Assembly (NCBI RefSeq): GCF_009765995.1
Contig: NZ_LMUI01000032.1
Location: 20,795 to 84,794 of the forward strand
DNA length: 64,000 nucleotides
DNA from: Methylocapsa sp. S129
Lineage (GTDB): Bacteria; Pseudomonadota; Alphaproteobacteria; Rhizobiales; Beijerinckiaceae
Direction: 5' to 3'
The notes beneath the pieces were generated by a model, which saw only the letters and a list, made by a program, of their open reading frames with translations, did no database searches and was not told the DNA's origin. This document shows, one piece after another, positions 27,228 through 36,844 of the stretch. Both the position numbers and the translations under genes were made by a program. Numbering within the stretch: the stretch's first letter is position 1; the number at the start of each line of letters is the position of its first letter.

Positions 27228-28124
27228 ATGTCCTTCTTGAAAAGAGCGTCCGTCACGGCTTTGATCCTCGCATTCCCTCTCGAAGGTTGCGGGGGTGTTC
27301 TCGACCCGCAAGGGCCCGTTGGCGTCTCCGAGCGGCTCATTCTTTTCGATTCGCTGGCGATCATGTTGACAATCGTCATCCCGGTGATCGTCGCCACAAT
27401 AGGGTTCGCCTGGTGGTTCCGAGCCTCGAACGCCCGTGCATTTTACTGGCCCGACTGGGCCTTCTCAGGCACTTTGGAGCTTATCGTCTGGGCAATCCCA
27501 GCGCTCGTCATCACCTTTCTTGGCGGCATCGCCTGGTTCGGCTCGCACGCGCTCGACCCCTATAGAGCCCTCGACTCGAAAGTGAAGCCGCTCGAAATCG
27601 AGGTCGTGTCGCTCGATTGGAAATGGTTGTTCATTTATCCCAACGAAGGCGTGGCGAGCCTCAACCAGCTCGTTCTGCCTGTCGGCGCGCCGGCGCACTT
27701 CAAGCTGACGTCCAACGGGGTCATGAACAGCTTCTTTGTGCCGCAGCTTGGTAGTCAGATCTACACGATGGCCGGCATGACATCTCAATTGACGCTCCAA
27801 GCCGATCAGCCCGGAACTTATCAGGGCCTTTCCGCGCAGTTTAGCGGCGACGGCTTCTCCGACATGCATTTCGATGTGCGCGCGCTGCCGACCGACGCGT
27901 ACGCGAAATGGATTGCCGACGCCAAAACCAGCGGGTCGACCCTCAACGCTGAAGGTTATGGGCGCCTCGCAAAGCAAAGTGAGAGGGACAAGCCGGTGAC
28001 CTATGGCTCGATCGATCCGAAGCTTTTCGATGCGATCGTCAATGAAACCGCACCGCCCGCTCAAGGACCCACTGAAGGGTCGGCCGGTCAGGATGCGCCG
28101 CGGGCGCCGCGTGGAGGAAGCTGA
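27228..28124 (+). CDS. cyoA: Cytochrome o ubiquinol oxidase subunit II (CyoA-like)
   Basis: Subunit II of a bo-type quinol oxidase, 298 residues, an inner-membrane lipoprotein. The ATG at 27228 begins a signal with lipobox LEGC (lipid-bearing Cys21). Two membrane helices follow (about 40-62 and 80-105), then a cupredoxin domain with [37 protein letters not shown] and [12 protein letters not shown]. The CuA-binding Cys/His set of cytochrome c oxidases is absent, as expected for a quinol oxidase. The C-terminal tail has the COX_ARM-like region [10 protein letters not shown]. The stop overlaps the next start (TGATG). Confidence 0.93.
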   Translation: MSFLKRASVTALILAFPLEGCGGVLDPQGPVGVSERLILFDSLAIMLTIVIPVIVATIGFAWWFRASNARAFYWPDWAFSGTLELIVWAIPALVITFLGGIAWFGSHALDPYRALDSKVKPLEIEVVSLDWKWLFIYPNEGVASLNQLVLPVGAPAHFKLTSNGVMNSFFVPQLGSQIYTMAGMTSQLTLQADQPGTYQGLSAQFSGDGFSDMHFDVRALPTDAYAKWIADAKTSGSTLNAEGYGRLAKQSERDKPVTYGSIDPKLFDAIVNETAPPAQGPTEGSAGQDAPRAPRGGS

Positions 28125-30775
28125 TGCTTGGCAAGCTGACGTGGTCGGCGATTCCATCCGATCAGCCGATCCCACTAGCGGCGTCTGTTTTGATGATTCT
28201 CGCCATCCTCAGCGTGCTGGCCTGGGTCGCGGTCAAAGGCTACGCACCCTATCTCTGGCGCGAGTGGGTCACTTCGGTCGACCACAAGCGGATCGGAGTC
28301 ATGTATTGCCTGCTGGCGGTGGTGATGCTGCTGCGCGGGTTCTCGGACGCGATCATGATGCGCTCGCAGCAGGCGCTAGCCTATGATGCGCCAGGCTATC
28401 TGCCGCCTGAGCACTATGACCAGATCTTTTCCGCCCACGGCACGATCATGATCTTTTTCGTGGCGATGCCGTTCATGATCGGCCTCATGAACTTTGTGGT
28501 CCCGTTGCAATTGGGCGTCCGCGATGTGGCATTCCCGACTTTCAATTCGGTGAGTTTCTGGCTGACGGCTTCGGGAGTGTTGCTGGTCAACATGTCACTC
28601 GTCGTCGGCGAGTTCGCCAAGACCGGCTGGCTCGCCTATCCGCCTCTGTCAGAATTGAAATTTTCGCCGGGCGTCGGCGTCGACTACTACCTCTGGGCGC
28701 TGCAGATATCAGGAATCGGCACACTGCTGACCGGCGTCAATTTCGTAACGACGATCCTCAAGATCCGTGCGCCGGGGATGACCTATACGCGCATGCCGAT
28801 CTTCTGTTGGACGGCGCTTGCCGCGAATCTGCTGATTGTCGCCGCCTTCCCGATCCTCACCGCAACCTTCGCAATGCTGTTGCTCGACCGCTACCTCGGG
28901 TTCCATTTCTTCACGACGGACTTTGGCGGCAATGCGATGATGTATATCAACCTGATCTGGGCGTGGGGCCATCCCGAGGTCTACATCCTGATTCTGCCGG
29001 CGTTCGGAATCTTCTCGGAGGTGATCGCGACCTTCTCAGGTAAGCCCTTGTTTGGCTATCGCTCGATGATCATCGCCACCATGGCGATCTGCATTCTATC
29101 GTTTTTGGTCTGGCTGCATCATTTCTTCACGATGGGAGCGGGCGCGGACGTCAACGGATTCTTCGGGATCATGACGATGATCATCGCCGTGCCGACCGGC
29201 GTGAAAATATTCAACTGGCTATTTACCCTCTATGGAGGTCGCATACGTTTCGAGACGCCTCTCCTATGGGCGCTCGCCTTCATGGTTACGTTCGTGATCG
29301 GCGGCATGACAGGCGTACTGCTCGCGGTGCCGCCGGCCGATTTCGTGCTGCACAACTCGCTTTTCCTCGTTGCGCATTTCCATAATGTGGTGATCGGCGG
29401 CGTGCTGTTTGGCGCCTTCGCAGGCTATACTTACTGGTTTCCGAAAGCCTTCGGCTTCAGGCTCGACGATTGGTGGGGCAAGGCCGCTTTCTGGTTTTGG
29501 GTGGTCGGCTTCTACCTCGCATTCATGCCGCTCTATGTGCTCGGGCTGGAAGGGATGACGCGGCGTATGCAACATTACGACGTCGCGGAATGGCGCCCCT
29601 GGCTGATCGCCGCCGCGGGCGGCTCCGTCGTGATCATGATCGGCATTGGTTGTCAGATCGTCCAGCTCATCGTCAGTATCCGCCGCCGCGACCAGCTTCG
29701 CGACCTGACCGGCGATCCCTGGGACGGCAGGACGCTCGAATGGATCACGGCGTCGCCGCCGCCGGCGTTCAATTTCGCAGTGATGCCGAATGTGCTGGGC
29801 GAAGAGGCCTACTGGGGCGTCAAGCAATTGGCGATCGAACAACACCGGCTGACCGATCTGCCTGCCTACACGGCGATCGAACTGCCGCGCAACAGCCCGA
29901 CCGGGTTCGTTGTCGCCTTTTTCGCCGTCGTCACCGGCTTCGCGATGATTTGGCACATCTGGTGGATCGCAGCGCTCGGCCTCGTCGGCGCCTTCGCGAC
30001 CTTCGTCGCTTTTGCTTGGCGAGACCATTCGGAATTCGAATTGTCGGCCAAGCAATTGGCCGAGATCGACGCCAAGCGGCGCCAGGCGCGCATCCCCCTG
30101 GTCGAGGGCCGCCAACCAGGTATCACGCCCGTAAAATATTCAGGCGCCAGCGCGCATGACCCGCATAATCTCGGCGCGCGCGACGAGCCCGACGGCGGCT
30201 TCAAAGGGCCCGCCCCCAAACGAATCATCACCGGCTATGGCTTCTGGGTGTTTCTTCTCTCCGATTTCATCATGTTCTCAGGTTTCTACGCCGCCTATGC
30301 CGTTCTTTCGAACGCGACCGCCGCGGGGCCTACCGGCTTGCAGCTTTTTGATTTGCGCACCGTCGCAATCGAGACGGCCTGCCTGCTGCTTTCAAGCTTC
30401 GCCTGCGGCATGGCGACGATCGCCTTCAACGCGCGCAACCAGCTCTGGACGCAGGTTTTCTATTTCATCACCGGCCTCCTCGGTCTCGCGTTCCTCACGC
30501 TCGAGGTCAAGGAATTCGCGAAAATGCTGGGCGAGGGCGCCGGACCGGATCGCAGCGCCTTTCTTTCCGCCTTTTTCACGCTTGTCGGCTGCCACGGCCT
30601 ACATGTGACGATTGGGCTGCTCTGGCTCGGGACGATGATGGCGCAGTTCTACACCAAGGGCTTCCGGCCGGACATCATGCGGCGCGGACTTTGTTTCGGC
30701 CTGTTCTGGCACGCCCTCGACATCATCTGGGTGGGCATATTCACCAACGTCTATCTCCTGGGGACCAGCGCATGA
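28124..30775 (+). CDS. cyoB: Fused cytochrome o ubiquinol oxidase subunits I and III (CyoB-CyoC)
   Basis: An 883-residue fusion, against CyoB 663 plus CyoC 204 in E. coli. Subunit I: heme ligand His105, CuB ligands His283, His332 and His333, the cross-linked Tyr287, Glu285, and His418/His420 of AHFHN, all shifted by exactly one from E. coli. A linker (about 640-690) holds [20 protein letters not shown]. Subunit [23 protein letters not shown] through [14 protein letters not shown] to [19 protein letters not shown] precedes the ATG. No stop or frameshift interrupts the joint, so the fusion is real in this sequence. It overlaps cyoD by ATGA. Confidence 0.95.
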   Translation: MLGKLTWSAIPSDQPIPLAASVLMILAILSVLAWVAVKGYAPYLWREWVTSVDHKRIGVMYCLLAVVMLLRGFSDAIMMRSQQALAYDAPGYLPPEHYDQIFSAHGTIMIFFVAMPFMIGLMNFVVPLQLGVRDVAFPTFNSVSFWLTASGVLLVNMSLVVGEFAKTGWLAYPPLSELKFSPGVGVDYYLWALQISGIGTLLTGVNFVTTILKIRAPGMTYTRMPIFCWTALAANLLIVAAFPILTATFAMLLLDRYLGFHFFTTDFGGNAMMYINLIWAWGHPEVYILILPAFGIFSEVIATFSGKPLFGYRSMIIATMAICILSFLVWLHHFFTMGAGADVNGFFGIMTMIIAVPTGVKIFNWLFTLYGGRIRFETPLLWALAFMVTFVIGGMTGVLLAVPPADFVLHNSLFLVAHFHNVVIGGVLFGAFAGYTYWFPKAFGFRLDDWWGKAAFWFWVVGFYLAFMPLYVLGLEGMTRRMQHYDVAEWRPWLIAAAGGSVVIMIGIGCQIVQLIVSIRRRDQLRDLTGDPWDGRTLEWITASPPPAFNFAVMPNVLGEEAYWGVKQLAIEQHRLTDLPAYTAIELPRNSPTGFVVAFFAVVTGFAMIWHIWWIAALGLVGAFATFVAFAWRDHSEFELSAKQLAEIDAKRRQARIPLVEGRQPGITPVKYSGASAHDPHNLGARDEPDGGFKGPAPKRIITGYGFWVFLLSDFIMFSGFYAAYAVLSNATAAGPTGLQLFDLRTVAIETACLLLSSFACGMATIAFNARNQLWTQVFYFITGLLGLAFLTLEVKEFAKMLGEGAGPDRSAFLSAFFTLVGCHGLHVTIGLLWLGTMMAQFYTKGFRPDIMRRGLCFGLFWHALDIIWVGIFTNVYLLGTSA

Positions 30776-31179
30776 GCGAGCATGACGCCATAGAAACCCT
30801 CGCAGTCGACGCCGCGCCGGGCGACTTGGAGACCGGCGAACACAGCGTCGCCGCAAGTGTGCGAAATTATCTTATCGGGCTCGCGCTCGCGGCGGCCCTG
30901 ACTGTCGGTTCGTTCTGGGTGGCGAGCGACAATGGGCTGATCTACTCGCCGGGCGTCCCTATGGCGTTGGCGGCGCTAGCCGTCGCGCAAATGGGTGTGC
31001 ATCTCGCTTTCTTCCTTCACATAACAACAGGATCCGACAACACCAACAACGCGCTCGCGCTCGCCTTCGGCGCGCTGATCGTCGGTATCGTCATCGCCGG
31101 CTCGTTGTGGATCATGTACCACCTCAACACGAATATGATGGTTCCGAGCGACATGATGGACATGCGGATGCAGCGGTGA
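30772..31179 (+). CDS. cyoD: Cytochrome o ubiquinol oxidase subunit IV (CyoD-like)
   Basis: A 135-residue subunit IV with three membrane helices (about 30-52, 62-82, 92-115) and the family pattern [15 protein letters not shown]. The ATG overlaps the stop of the fused cyoBC gene. It ends with a Met-rich tail ([15 protein letters not shown]). The usual next gene, cyoE for heme O synthase, is not present here, so heme O must be made from elsewhere or the enzyme uses another heme. Confidence 0.92.
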   Translation: MSEHDAIETLAVDAAPGDLETGEHSVAASVRNYLIGLALAAALTVGSFWVASDNGLIYSPGVPMALAALAVAQMGVHLAFFLHITTGSDNTNNALALAFGALIVGIVIAGSLWIMYHLNTNMMVPSDMMDMRMQR

Positions 31180-31343
31180 GGATGCTTCAAGTTATACGCC
31201 TCACTGGCGCAGCGGCGACAGCAGATATTCGAGAATCCGCTACGAACCCGTCTTGATCTCCCCGATGACCGCCACGCTGGTCCGCTCCAGCGCGACGCAC
31301 ACGACACAGGACGGCGAGTTGTTCGCCTTTTGATCGTCCTTCG

Positions 31344-31358
31344 CGTTTTCGCAAAACG
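31344..31358. terminator. Short perfect hairpin between convergent genes
   Basis: CGTTTTCGCAAAACG forms a 6-base-pair stem with a 3-base loop between cyoD (plus) and the transaminase gene (minus). Convergent placement suggests a bidirectional terminator, but the stem is AT-rich. The rest of the 244-base gap shows no gene. Confidence 0.35.
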
Positions 31359-31423
31359 GTTGTGGCGCAAACGTCAGAGGTCGTGCTAATTAAAGGCTTG
31401 GGAGTCGCCCCCGATTAAGCGCT

Positions 31424-32293
31424 TCAAGGCGACTCTTCCCCCCGCGCAAAGTCGATATAGATATCGCGAAGTTGGCGCGTCAGGGGGCCTGGCTGTCCGT
31501 TGCCGATGGGATCGCCGTCGACGGATATAACGGGGACGACGAAGTTTGACGCGCTGGTGTAGAAAACCTCCGCGGCCGCCTTCGCCTCGACCACACTGAA
31601 CGGACGCTCGTCGATTGTCAGATTTTCACGCGCCGCCAGCCGCATCACGGCGAGCCGCGTAATTCCCGGCAGGATGGCCGTGCTGAGCGGGCGGGTGATG
31701 ATGCGCATGTCTTGGGTGATGATGAAAGCCGTCGACGAACCGCCTTCGGTGACGAAGCCATCCTCGACCATCCACGCCTCCGCCGCGCCCGCCTCCGCCG
31801 CCGTTTGTTTGGCGAGGACCTGGGCGAGCAGCGCGACCGATTTGATGTCGCGACGCGCCCAGCGAAGGTCCGGCAAGGTGATCAGTTTCGCGCCTCGATT
31901 GCTCAAGGGACTGGCGACGATCGCCTTGACCTGAGTGAAGGCGACCACGGTCGGTCGCAAGTCCGGGGGATAGACGAAGTCGCGCTCGGCGACGCCCCGT
32001 GTGACCTCGATATAGATGACGCCCTCGGTCAGGCTGTTGCGGCGGATCAGTTCCTCTTCGATGCCGATCCAGTCGGCGCTCGAATAGGGTTCGGCGATCC
32101 GCAATTCGGCCAACGAGCGTTTCAACCGGGCAAGATGCGCATCGTTGTCGACGAGCTTGCCGTCGAGCACGGCGCTGACCTCATAGATCCCGTCAGCGAA
32201 GAGAAAACCGCGATCCATGATCGAGATGTTCGCGTCAGCCAGCGGCACATAGGCGCCATTGAGAAATACGATGCGATCGGCGGCGTCAGGCAT
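31424..32293 (-). CDS. D-amino acid transaminase (class IV)
   Basis: Fold-type IV PLP enzyme of 289 residues that moves the amino group of D-amino acids to 2-oxoglutarate. The PLP Lys151 is in RRDIKSVALL, the same DIKS context as bacterial D-amino acid transaminases. MDRGFLFADGIYEV, EVTRGVAERDF and EGGSSTAFII are also typical. I start at ATG 32293 with AAGGGA about eight bases upstream. It is the last gene of the hydantoin-type operon, where it would use the D-amino acids released by the carbamoylase. Branched-chain or aminodeoxychorismate activity is less likely from the motifs. Confidence 0.88.
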   Translation of the reverse strand: MPDAADRIVFLNGAYVPLADANISIMDRGFLFADGIYEVSAVLDGKLVDNDAHLARLKRSLAELRIAEPYSSADWIGIEEELIRRNSLTEGVIYIEVTRGVAERDFVYPPDLRPTVVAFTQVKAIVASPLSNRGAKLITLPDLRWARRDIKSVALLAQVLAKQTAAEAGAAEAWMVEDGFVTEGGSSTAFIITQDMRIITRPLSTAILPGITRLAVMRLAARENLTIDERPFSVVEAKAAAEVFYTSASNFVVPVISVDGDPIGNGQPGPLTRQLRDIYIDFARGEESP

Positions 32294-32397
32294 TTCAGTT
32301 TCCCTTTGGGATGGGTTCGAGAATTCAGGGACAAGGAGTGAAGCGCCTCGCATCCGTCTGCGATGGCGCGACATACGCATTCGGCCGGACGCCAGCG

Positions 32398-33819
32398 TCA
32401 GTTGTTGAAGGCGGCCTGCGCCTCCGGCAAGGCCCATATCTTCCCTATGGCGGCGGCCCCTGCAGCAGTGATCGCCTCTTCATCGCCGCCGGCGTAGCGG
32501 CCGGCCTCGATCAGTACTTTGCCGTCGACCACCACCATGTCGACGTTGGCGCGGTTGGCGAGCCAGATCAAGGCGCGCCGCGGATCAAACAAAGGCTGGA
32601 GGTGCGGATGCGACAGGTCGACCACGGTCAGGTCGGCGGTCGCGCCGGGCCGGATCTCGCCAAGGTCCGGGCGCTTGATCGCCGCGGCGGCCTGCGTTGT
32701 GACAGCATCGATGAGCTCCGGCGCGCTCGCCGCGTCCGCCCGTCCCGATGCGACCTTTGAAATCATCGCGGCGGCGTTCAACTCGCCAAGAAGGTCCATA
32801 TTATAGCCGTCGGTGCCCACCAGCGTGCGAACGCCATGGCCGGCGAAGCGACTGAAGGCGGCCGTGGTTCCGGCGCGCGCAAACACGCGGGGGCAATTGA
32901 GAACCGCAGCGCCGCGCGCGCCCATTAAGGCAAGGTCGTCATCCGTGCAGTCGATGCAATGCGCGGCGAGCAGGTCGGGCTCCAGCACGCCGAGCCAGTC
33001 CAGATATTCGGCCGGCGTCCGATCGCCGTATCGGCTGCGAATGGTCGCCACTTCGGACTTGCTCTGCGCCAGGTGGATCGTTATCGGCGCATCCAACTCC
33101 CGCGCGCGCGCGGCGGCGGCGCGCAACAGGTCCGGACCGCAAGTATCGGTCGCATGAGGGCTCATCGCGAGACGGATGCGCCCTTCGCCCCGTCCCTCCC
33201 AGCTTGCGTAAAGGCGGTCCCAGGTCTGGAGATCGACCGAACCGTCCTCCCCGCCAGCCGCATTGGAGGCGTATCGCACGACGCCGCCGCCATCAGCCTG
33301 AGCGTTGGCGGTCGAGAAGAGGTAAGGCGCGCCATAGAAGCGTATTCCCATCTCCAACGCCGCATCGAACATTTCGGGAATGCCGTTTCGGAAAGGCTCC
33401 ATCACCGTCGCGGCGCCGCCTTTCAGAAGTTGCAAGATTCCCAGGCGCGCGACGTCCATCCGCTCGGCCGGCGTGAGGATTTCGATTCCAAGCTTCGTCA
33501 GCGGCAGCAGCACGGTATAGACAATGCTCTGATTGTTCTTTCGTCCGGCGCCGTCCTCGGTATGCGTTCGCGCCACCGCCTCGCTGAAGCAATGGTTGTG
33601 AAGGTTCAAAAGCCCTGGCAGGATGAAGCGGCCCGGACGGTCGAACACGCGATCCGCGCCCGCTGGCCGCGACGGCGTGATGGCTGCGATCCGGTCGCCC
33701 TCCAGCAGCACCCAATGGTCGCGAAGCACCTCCTGCGCGCCGTTGCGCCGAGCGAGCACGTAGCTGCCGAAAATCAGAGTTGTCGCGCTGCCGCCCATCG
33801 AATTCATCCCAACGTTCAT
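32398..33819 (-). CDS. Amidohydrolase-superfamily deaminase/hydrolase (TRZ/ATZ-like)
   Basis: Metal-dependent hydrolase of about 473 residues with the TIM-barrel signs GLLNLHNHCFSEAVAR (H-x-H), ITIHLAQSKSE, AAHCIDCTDDDLALMGARGA, and a catalytic Asp in LVGTDGYNMD. It resembles the aminohydrolase group that contains SsnA and guanine or cytosine deaminases. The frame extends to a GTG at 33891, but those 24 residues are not conserved; ATG starts at 33819, 33807 and 33798 are all possible and the choice is uncertain. It lies in the hydantoin operon and may act on a cyclic ureide or an amidine. Confidence 0.82.
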   Translation of the reverse strand: MNVGMNSMGGSATTLIFGSYVLARRNGAQEVLRDHWVLLEGDRIAAITPSRPAGADRVFDRPGRFILPGLLNLHNHCFSEAVARTHTEDGAGRKNNQSIVYTVLLPLTKLGIEILTPAERMDVARLGILQLLKGGAATVMEPFRNGIPEMFDAALEMGIRFYGAPYLFSTANAQADGGGVVRYASNAAGGEDGSVDLQTWDRLYASWEGRGEGRIRLAMSPHATDTCGPDLLRAAAARARELDAPITIHLAQSKSEVATIRSRYGDRTPAEYLDWLGVLEPDLLAAHCIDCTDDDLALMGARGAAVLNCPRVFARAGTTAAFSRFAGHGVRTLVGTDGYNMDLLGELNAAAMISKVASGRADAASAPELIDAVTTQAAAAIKRPDLGEIRPGATADLTVVDLSHPHLQPLFDPRRALIWLANRANVDMVVVDGKVLIEAGRYAGGDEEAITAAGAAAIGKIWALPEAQAAFNN

Positions 33820-33905
33820 ATCGGTCTTATCGCCCCAACCACCGTTGACTCTATGGGGCCGCGATGCGGAACGAGATTTTTGGTCCTTCACTCGCAGCGG
33901 GTCCG

Positions 33906-35225
33906 CTAGGCTTGGAAACGCGCGAGGCGGCCGATCGGAGCCCCAAGGACTTCGTCATCGCGCATGACCGTCATGCCTCGAATGATCGTCGCGACGGGCC
34001 AGCCTTGGACCGACATGCCGGCAAAAGGCGTCCACCCGCAAGGGGATGCGATCCAGCTTTCCTCGATCGTGCGCCGGCGTTTCATGTCAACGATGGTGAA
34101 ATCGGCGTCGTAGCCCGCCGCGAGCCGCCCTTTGCCGATAAGACCATAAACCCGGGCAGGCCCCGCGGCCATCAGGTCGACCAAACGCGAGAGCGACAGT
34201 CTGCCGGCGTTTACGTGATCGAGCATGACGGGGACGACGGTTTGCACCCCTGTCAGTCCGGCGGGACAGTCCGGCCACGGCAATCGCTTGGCCGCCCTGG
34301 AATGGGGCGCGTGATCGGAGCCGATCGTATCGACCGTCCCGTCGCGCAGCGCCGCCCAGCTCGCCGCGCGATGGCGTTCGCCGCGGATCGGAGGGTTCAT
34401 CACGCCCATCCCGCCAAGATTATCGTAGCAATCGGGCGCGACCTGGGTGAGGTGATTGACCAGCACTTCGACGCTGGCGACGTCACGGAAATCTCGCAAA
34501 TATTCCAGTTCCTCCGCCGTCGACACATGCAGAATATGCGCGGGCCGGCCGGTCTTGCGCGCCAGCGCCATCAGCCGTCTCGTGCCGAGGAATGCGCATT
34601 CCTCGTCGCGCCATTCCATATGGCTGCGGTAAGGCATGCCCGAATGGAACAGGGGCTTGCGCGCGCGCAGCCGATATTCGTCTTCGCTGTGAAAGGCGAT
34701 GCGGCGGCGGCCCGCCCGCATCAATCGCTCCAGATGCTCGTCATCTTCGACCAGCAAGGCGGCGGTGGAGCTGCCGGCAAAGACCTTGATCGCGCAAACG
34801 CCCGGCTGCCGTTCAAGCGCGGCCAGTGCATCGATGTTTGTCTTGGCGCCGGCGACATAGAGACCGATGTCGCACCAGCTTTGCTGCTCCGCATAGCTTC
34901 GCTTCCAGTCGAGACGGTCCTGATCGACGATCGCTGGATTGGTGTTCGGCATGTCGAACACGGTGGCGACGCCGCCCAGCACGGCGGCGCGAGTGCCCGT
35001 GGCCAGGGTTTCCACTGTCGCATCGCCGGGATCGCGAAGGTGGACATGGCTGTCGATGAGGCCCGGCAGCACATGCAGCCCGCTCGCGTCGAAGACCTCC
35101 GCGGCCGTGTGTGTGTGCAGGGCGCCGATGGCGGCGATGCGGCCGTGCAGGATGCCGACATCCGCCTGCTCTTCGCCCCAGGGGAGCATGCAGGCGCCGG
35201 CGCGTATCAGCAGATCAAAGTGCAT
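33906..35225 (-). CDS. Dihydroorotase/hydantoinase-family cyclic amidohydrolase
   Basis: Binuclear zinc amidohydrolase of about 439 residues. H60 and H62 are in LIDSHVHLRDPG, the carboxylated Lys147 in CAIKVFAG, further ligands His179 (AFHSED) and the HILHVSTAEEL block, and the base Asp304 in TIGSDHAPHS. Sequence style is nearer dihydroorotase/allantoinase than classical D-hydantoinase. Given the adjacent racemase and D-carbamoylase, hydantoin-ring opening is the likely function. An ATG at 35240 is an alternative; GGAG is nine bases from 35225. Confidence 0.87.
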   Translation of the reverse strand: MHFDLLIRAGACMLPWGEEQADVGILHGRIAAIGALHTHTAAEVFDASGLHVLPGLIDSHVHLRDPGDATVETLATGTRAAVLGGVATVFDMPNTNPAIVDQDRLDWKRSYAEQQSWCDIGLYVAGAKTNIDALAALERQPGVCAIKVFAGSSTAALLVEDDEHLERLMRAGRRRIAFHSEDEYRLRARKPLFHSGMPYRSHMEWRDEECAFLGTRRLMALARKTGRPAHILHVSTAEELEYLRDFRDVASVEVLVNHLTQVAPDCYDNLGGMGVMNPPIRGERHRAASWAALRDGTVDTIGSDHAPHSRAAKRLPWPDCPAGLTGVQTVVPVMLDHVNAGRLSLSRLVDLMAAGPARVYGLIGKGRLAAGYDADFTIVDMKRRRTIEESWIASPCGWTPFAGMSVQGWPVATIIRGMTVMRDDEVLGAPIGRLARFQA

Positions 35226-35313
35226 CGCATCTCGCTCCATCCCAAAGGTTCGTTGCGCGGCAGTCGCCCAATACGCGGCGCGCGCCTACGGAAAGCGCCG
35301 ACCTGCGAACCTC

Positions 35314-36000
35314 TCATGACTCTGCCAGAAGTAGCGCCGCCAACGCCGCCGCCACAGCCTGCTGCGTTGGCTCGACGACAGGCAGACCTATCAAATCCTG
35401 AAGGGCGCGGCGATGGCTCGCCATTCCCGCGCAACCAAGCACCAGCACGTCCGCTCCAAGGCGTGTCGCCAGACTGCGCCCGGCTTCCGCCAATCGCTCC
35501 CGGATGGCCTCGCCGGCCGTATCTTCGGCGCTGGCGTTCACGGGCCAACTCCCGGCATAGCGATCGAAAAGCCCCATTTGTCTGACATAGCGCTGCTGTC
35601 GCTGGACTGAGGCGGGTGAGAGCGCAATAATTCCGAAGCGTTCTCCCAGCGTCAGCGCGCGAAGCAGGCCCCATTCCGCGATTCCCATCACCGGACGACC
35701 GCCCGCCGCCTCGCGCACGGTGTGCAGGCCGGGGTCGCTGAAGCAGGCGAGGACGAACGCGTCGGCGCTCTCCGCGCGCACCCAGTCCGCCAACGGCATA
35801 ACGACACTGTCCGCATCCTGTTGCGTCGCAATGCCCCGCGGTCCTGTCCGCAGACTCTCCACCACGATCTCCGGCCCTCCCGATACGCGAAGGGGCTGCA
35901 GGCCGCCGTCGATCGCGGCCGTGACGGCGAGCGATGAATTGGGGTTGATCACCAGGATGCGGTCCGGAGACCGGCTTGTCCGCGTGCTGGGGCGTCGCAC
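35314..36000 (-). CDS. Hydantoin / Asp-Glu racemase family protein
   Basis: Cofactor-free racemase of 228 residues. The start is a GTG at 36000 that shares its G with the TAG stop of the preceding gene; homology begins at ILVINPNSS (residue 15). The two catalytic cysteines are Cys86 (LACFSDPGLHT) and Cys190 (LVLGCAGM). Other marks are VMGIAEWGLLRALTLG and LPVVEPTQQAVAAAL. With a hydantoinase-like enzyme, D-carbamoylase and D-transaminase in the same operon, hydantoin racemisation is the favoured reaction; allantoin racemase is the close alternative. Confidence 0.9.
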   Translation of the reverse strand: MRRPSTRTSRSPDRILVINPNSSLAVTAAIDGGLQPLRVSGGPEIVVESLRTGPRGIATQQDADSVVMPLADWVRAESADAFVLACFSDPGLHTVREAAGGRPVMGIAEWGLLRALTLGERFGIIALSPASVQRQQRYVRQMGLFDRYAGSWPVNASAEDTAGEAIRERLAEAGRSLATRLGADVLVLGCAGMASHRRALQDLIGLPVVEPTQQAVAAALAALLLAES

Positions 36001-36800
36001 TATGGCGCCCCGTTGATCGTGGCGCGCGGCGTCGCGCTGCTGGCGGGCAGGTTCCACTTCTTCAGCAGCGCCGCGTAACTGCCGTCGTCGATTGCTTCCT
36101 GCAACGCTTTGGCCAGAGCGGTTTGCAATGCGGCCTCCGATTTGGCGACGCCGATGCCCATCACGGTGATGTCGAAAGGCTCGCCCACAGTGGTGTAGAC
36201 GCCCTGTTCCTGCGCCTGGATGAAGGGGATGGTGAGGCTGTCCTGCGCCATCGCGTCGGAGCGGCCTTGTTTGAGTTGGGAGCGCGCGTCGATGTTGTTG
36301 TCGGCGCCGAGAAAGATGACAGCCGCCCTGCCCTGGCTCTCGCAATGCGCCTGGCTCCACTCCGCGATCTGGCCAGGCAGATTGGTGCCCCGGCTGCCCG
36401 CGACTTTCTTGCCGCACAAGGCGGTTTCGTCGGCATAGGCGCTGGCGTCCGCGGCGCGCACCATGAATTGCGTGCCGGACCGCAGATAGTCCACGAAGCT
36501 GACTAGCTCGCGCCGCGGCGCGGTGTCGTTCATACCGTTGAAGAACAGTTTGATCCGCCCGGTCTGGACCGACGCCACCAATTGAGCGAACGCCGTCTCC
36601 TGCAGGTCGAATGTCACGCCGAGCCGCTCGGCCAAGCGTTGACCTAGTTCGATGTCGAAGCCCTTCAATTCGCCACTCACGGGGTCGCGCATATCGAGTG
36701 GGGGGTAGCTGGGATAGATGCCGATCGGGACGTGCGTCGGCTCGGCGGCCGCTGCCGTCAGGGTCAGCAGCAGGATCGGCGCGGCAAGACATTTGAACAT
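36000..36800 (-). CDS. Polar amino acid-type ABC substrate-binding protein (paralogue 1)
   Basis: SBP_bac_3 binding protein of 266 residues with a signal peptide (MFKCLAAPILLLTLTAAAA). The ATG at 36800 is chosen because the in-frame upstream 72 residues are not protein-like. Typical segments are YPSYPPLDMRDPVSGELKGF, DIELGQRLAERLGV and VDYLRSGTQFMV. It shares with the two other binding proteins of the operon a Cys-flanked block (CGKKVAGSRGTNLPGQIAEW ... HC) and DARSQLKQGRSDA. The operon contains one permease and one ATPase, so three receptors probably share them. Confidence 0.9.
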   Translation of the reverse strand: MFKCLAAPILLLTLTAAAAEPTHVPIGIYPSYPPLDMRDPVSGELKGFDIELGQRLAERLGVTFDLQETAFAQLVASVQTGRIKLFFNGMNDTAPRRELVSFVDYLRSGTQFMVRAADASAYADETALCGKKVAGSRGTNLPGQIAEWSQAHCESQGRAAVIFLGADNNIDARSQLKQGRSDAMAQDSLTIPFIQAQEQGVYTTVGEPFDITVMGIGVAKSEAALQTALAKALQEAIDDGSYAALLKKWNLPASSATPRATINGAP

Positions 36801-36844
36801 GGAAGACAATCTCGTGGAATGGGGTGGGAGAGAAAGCGCGGCGG

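Noticed and set aside
26903..27397. 164-codon minus-strand frame upstream of and overlapping cyoA
   Set aside because: Overlaps the cyoA signal peptide region, composition is random-like and no ribosome site is present.
31176..31204. GTGAGG/CCTCAC inverted repeat at the cyoD stop
   Set aside because: Only six-base arms with a 17-base loop and no T-tract; too weak to call a terminator.
33864..35585. 573-codon open frame on the plus strand
   Set aside because: It lies wholly antisense to the amidohydrolase, hydantoinase and racemase genes, is rich in Arg, His and Gln, and has no ribosome site or family features.
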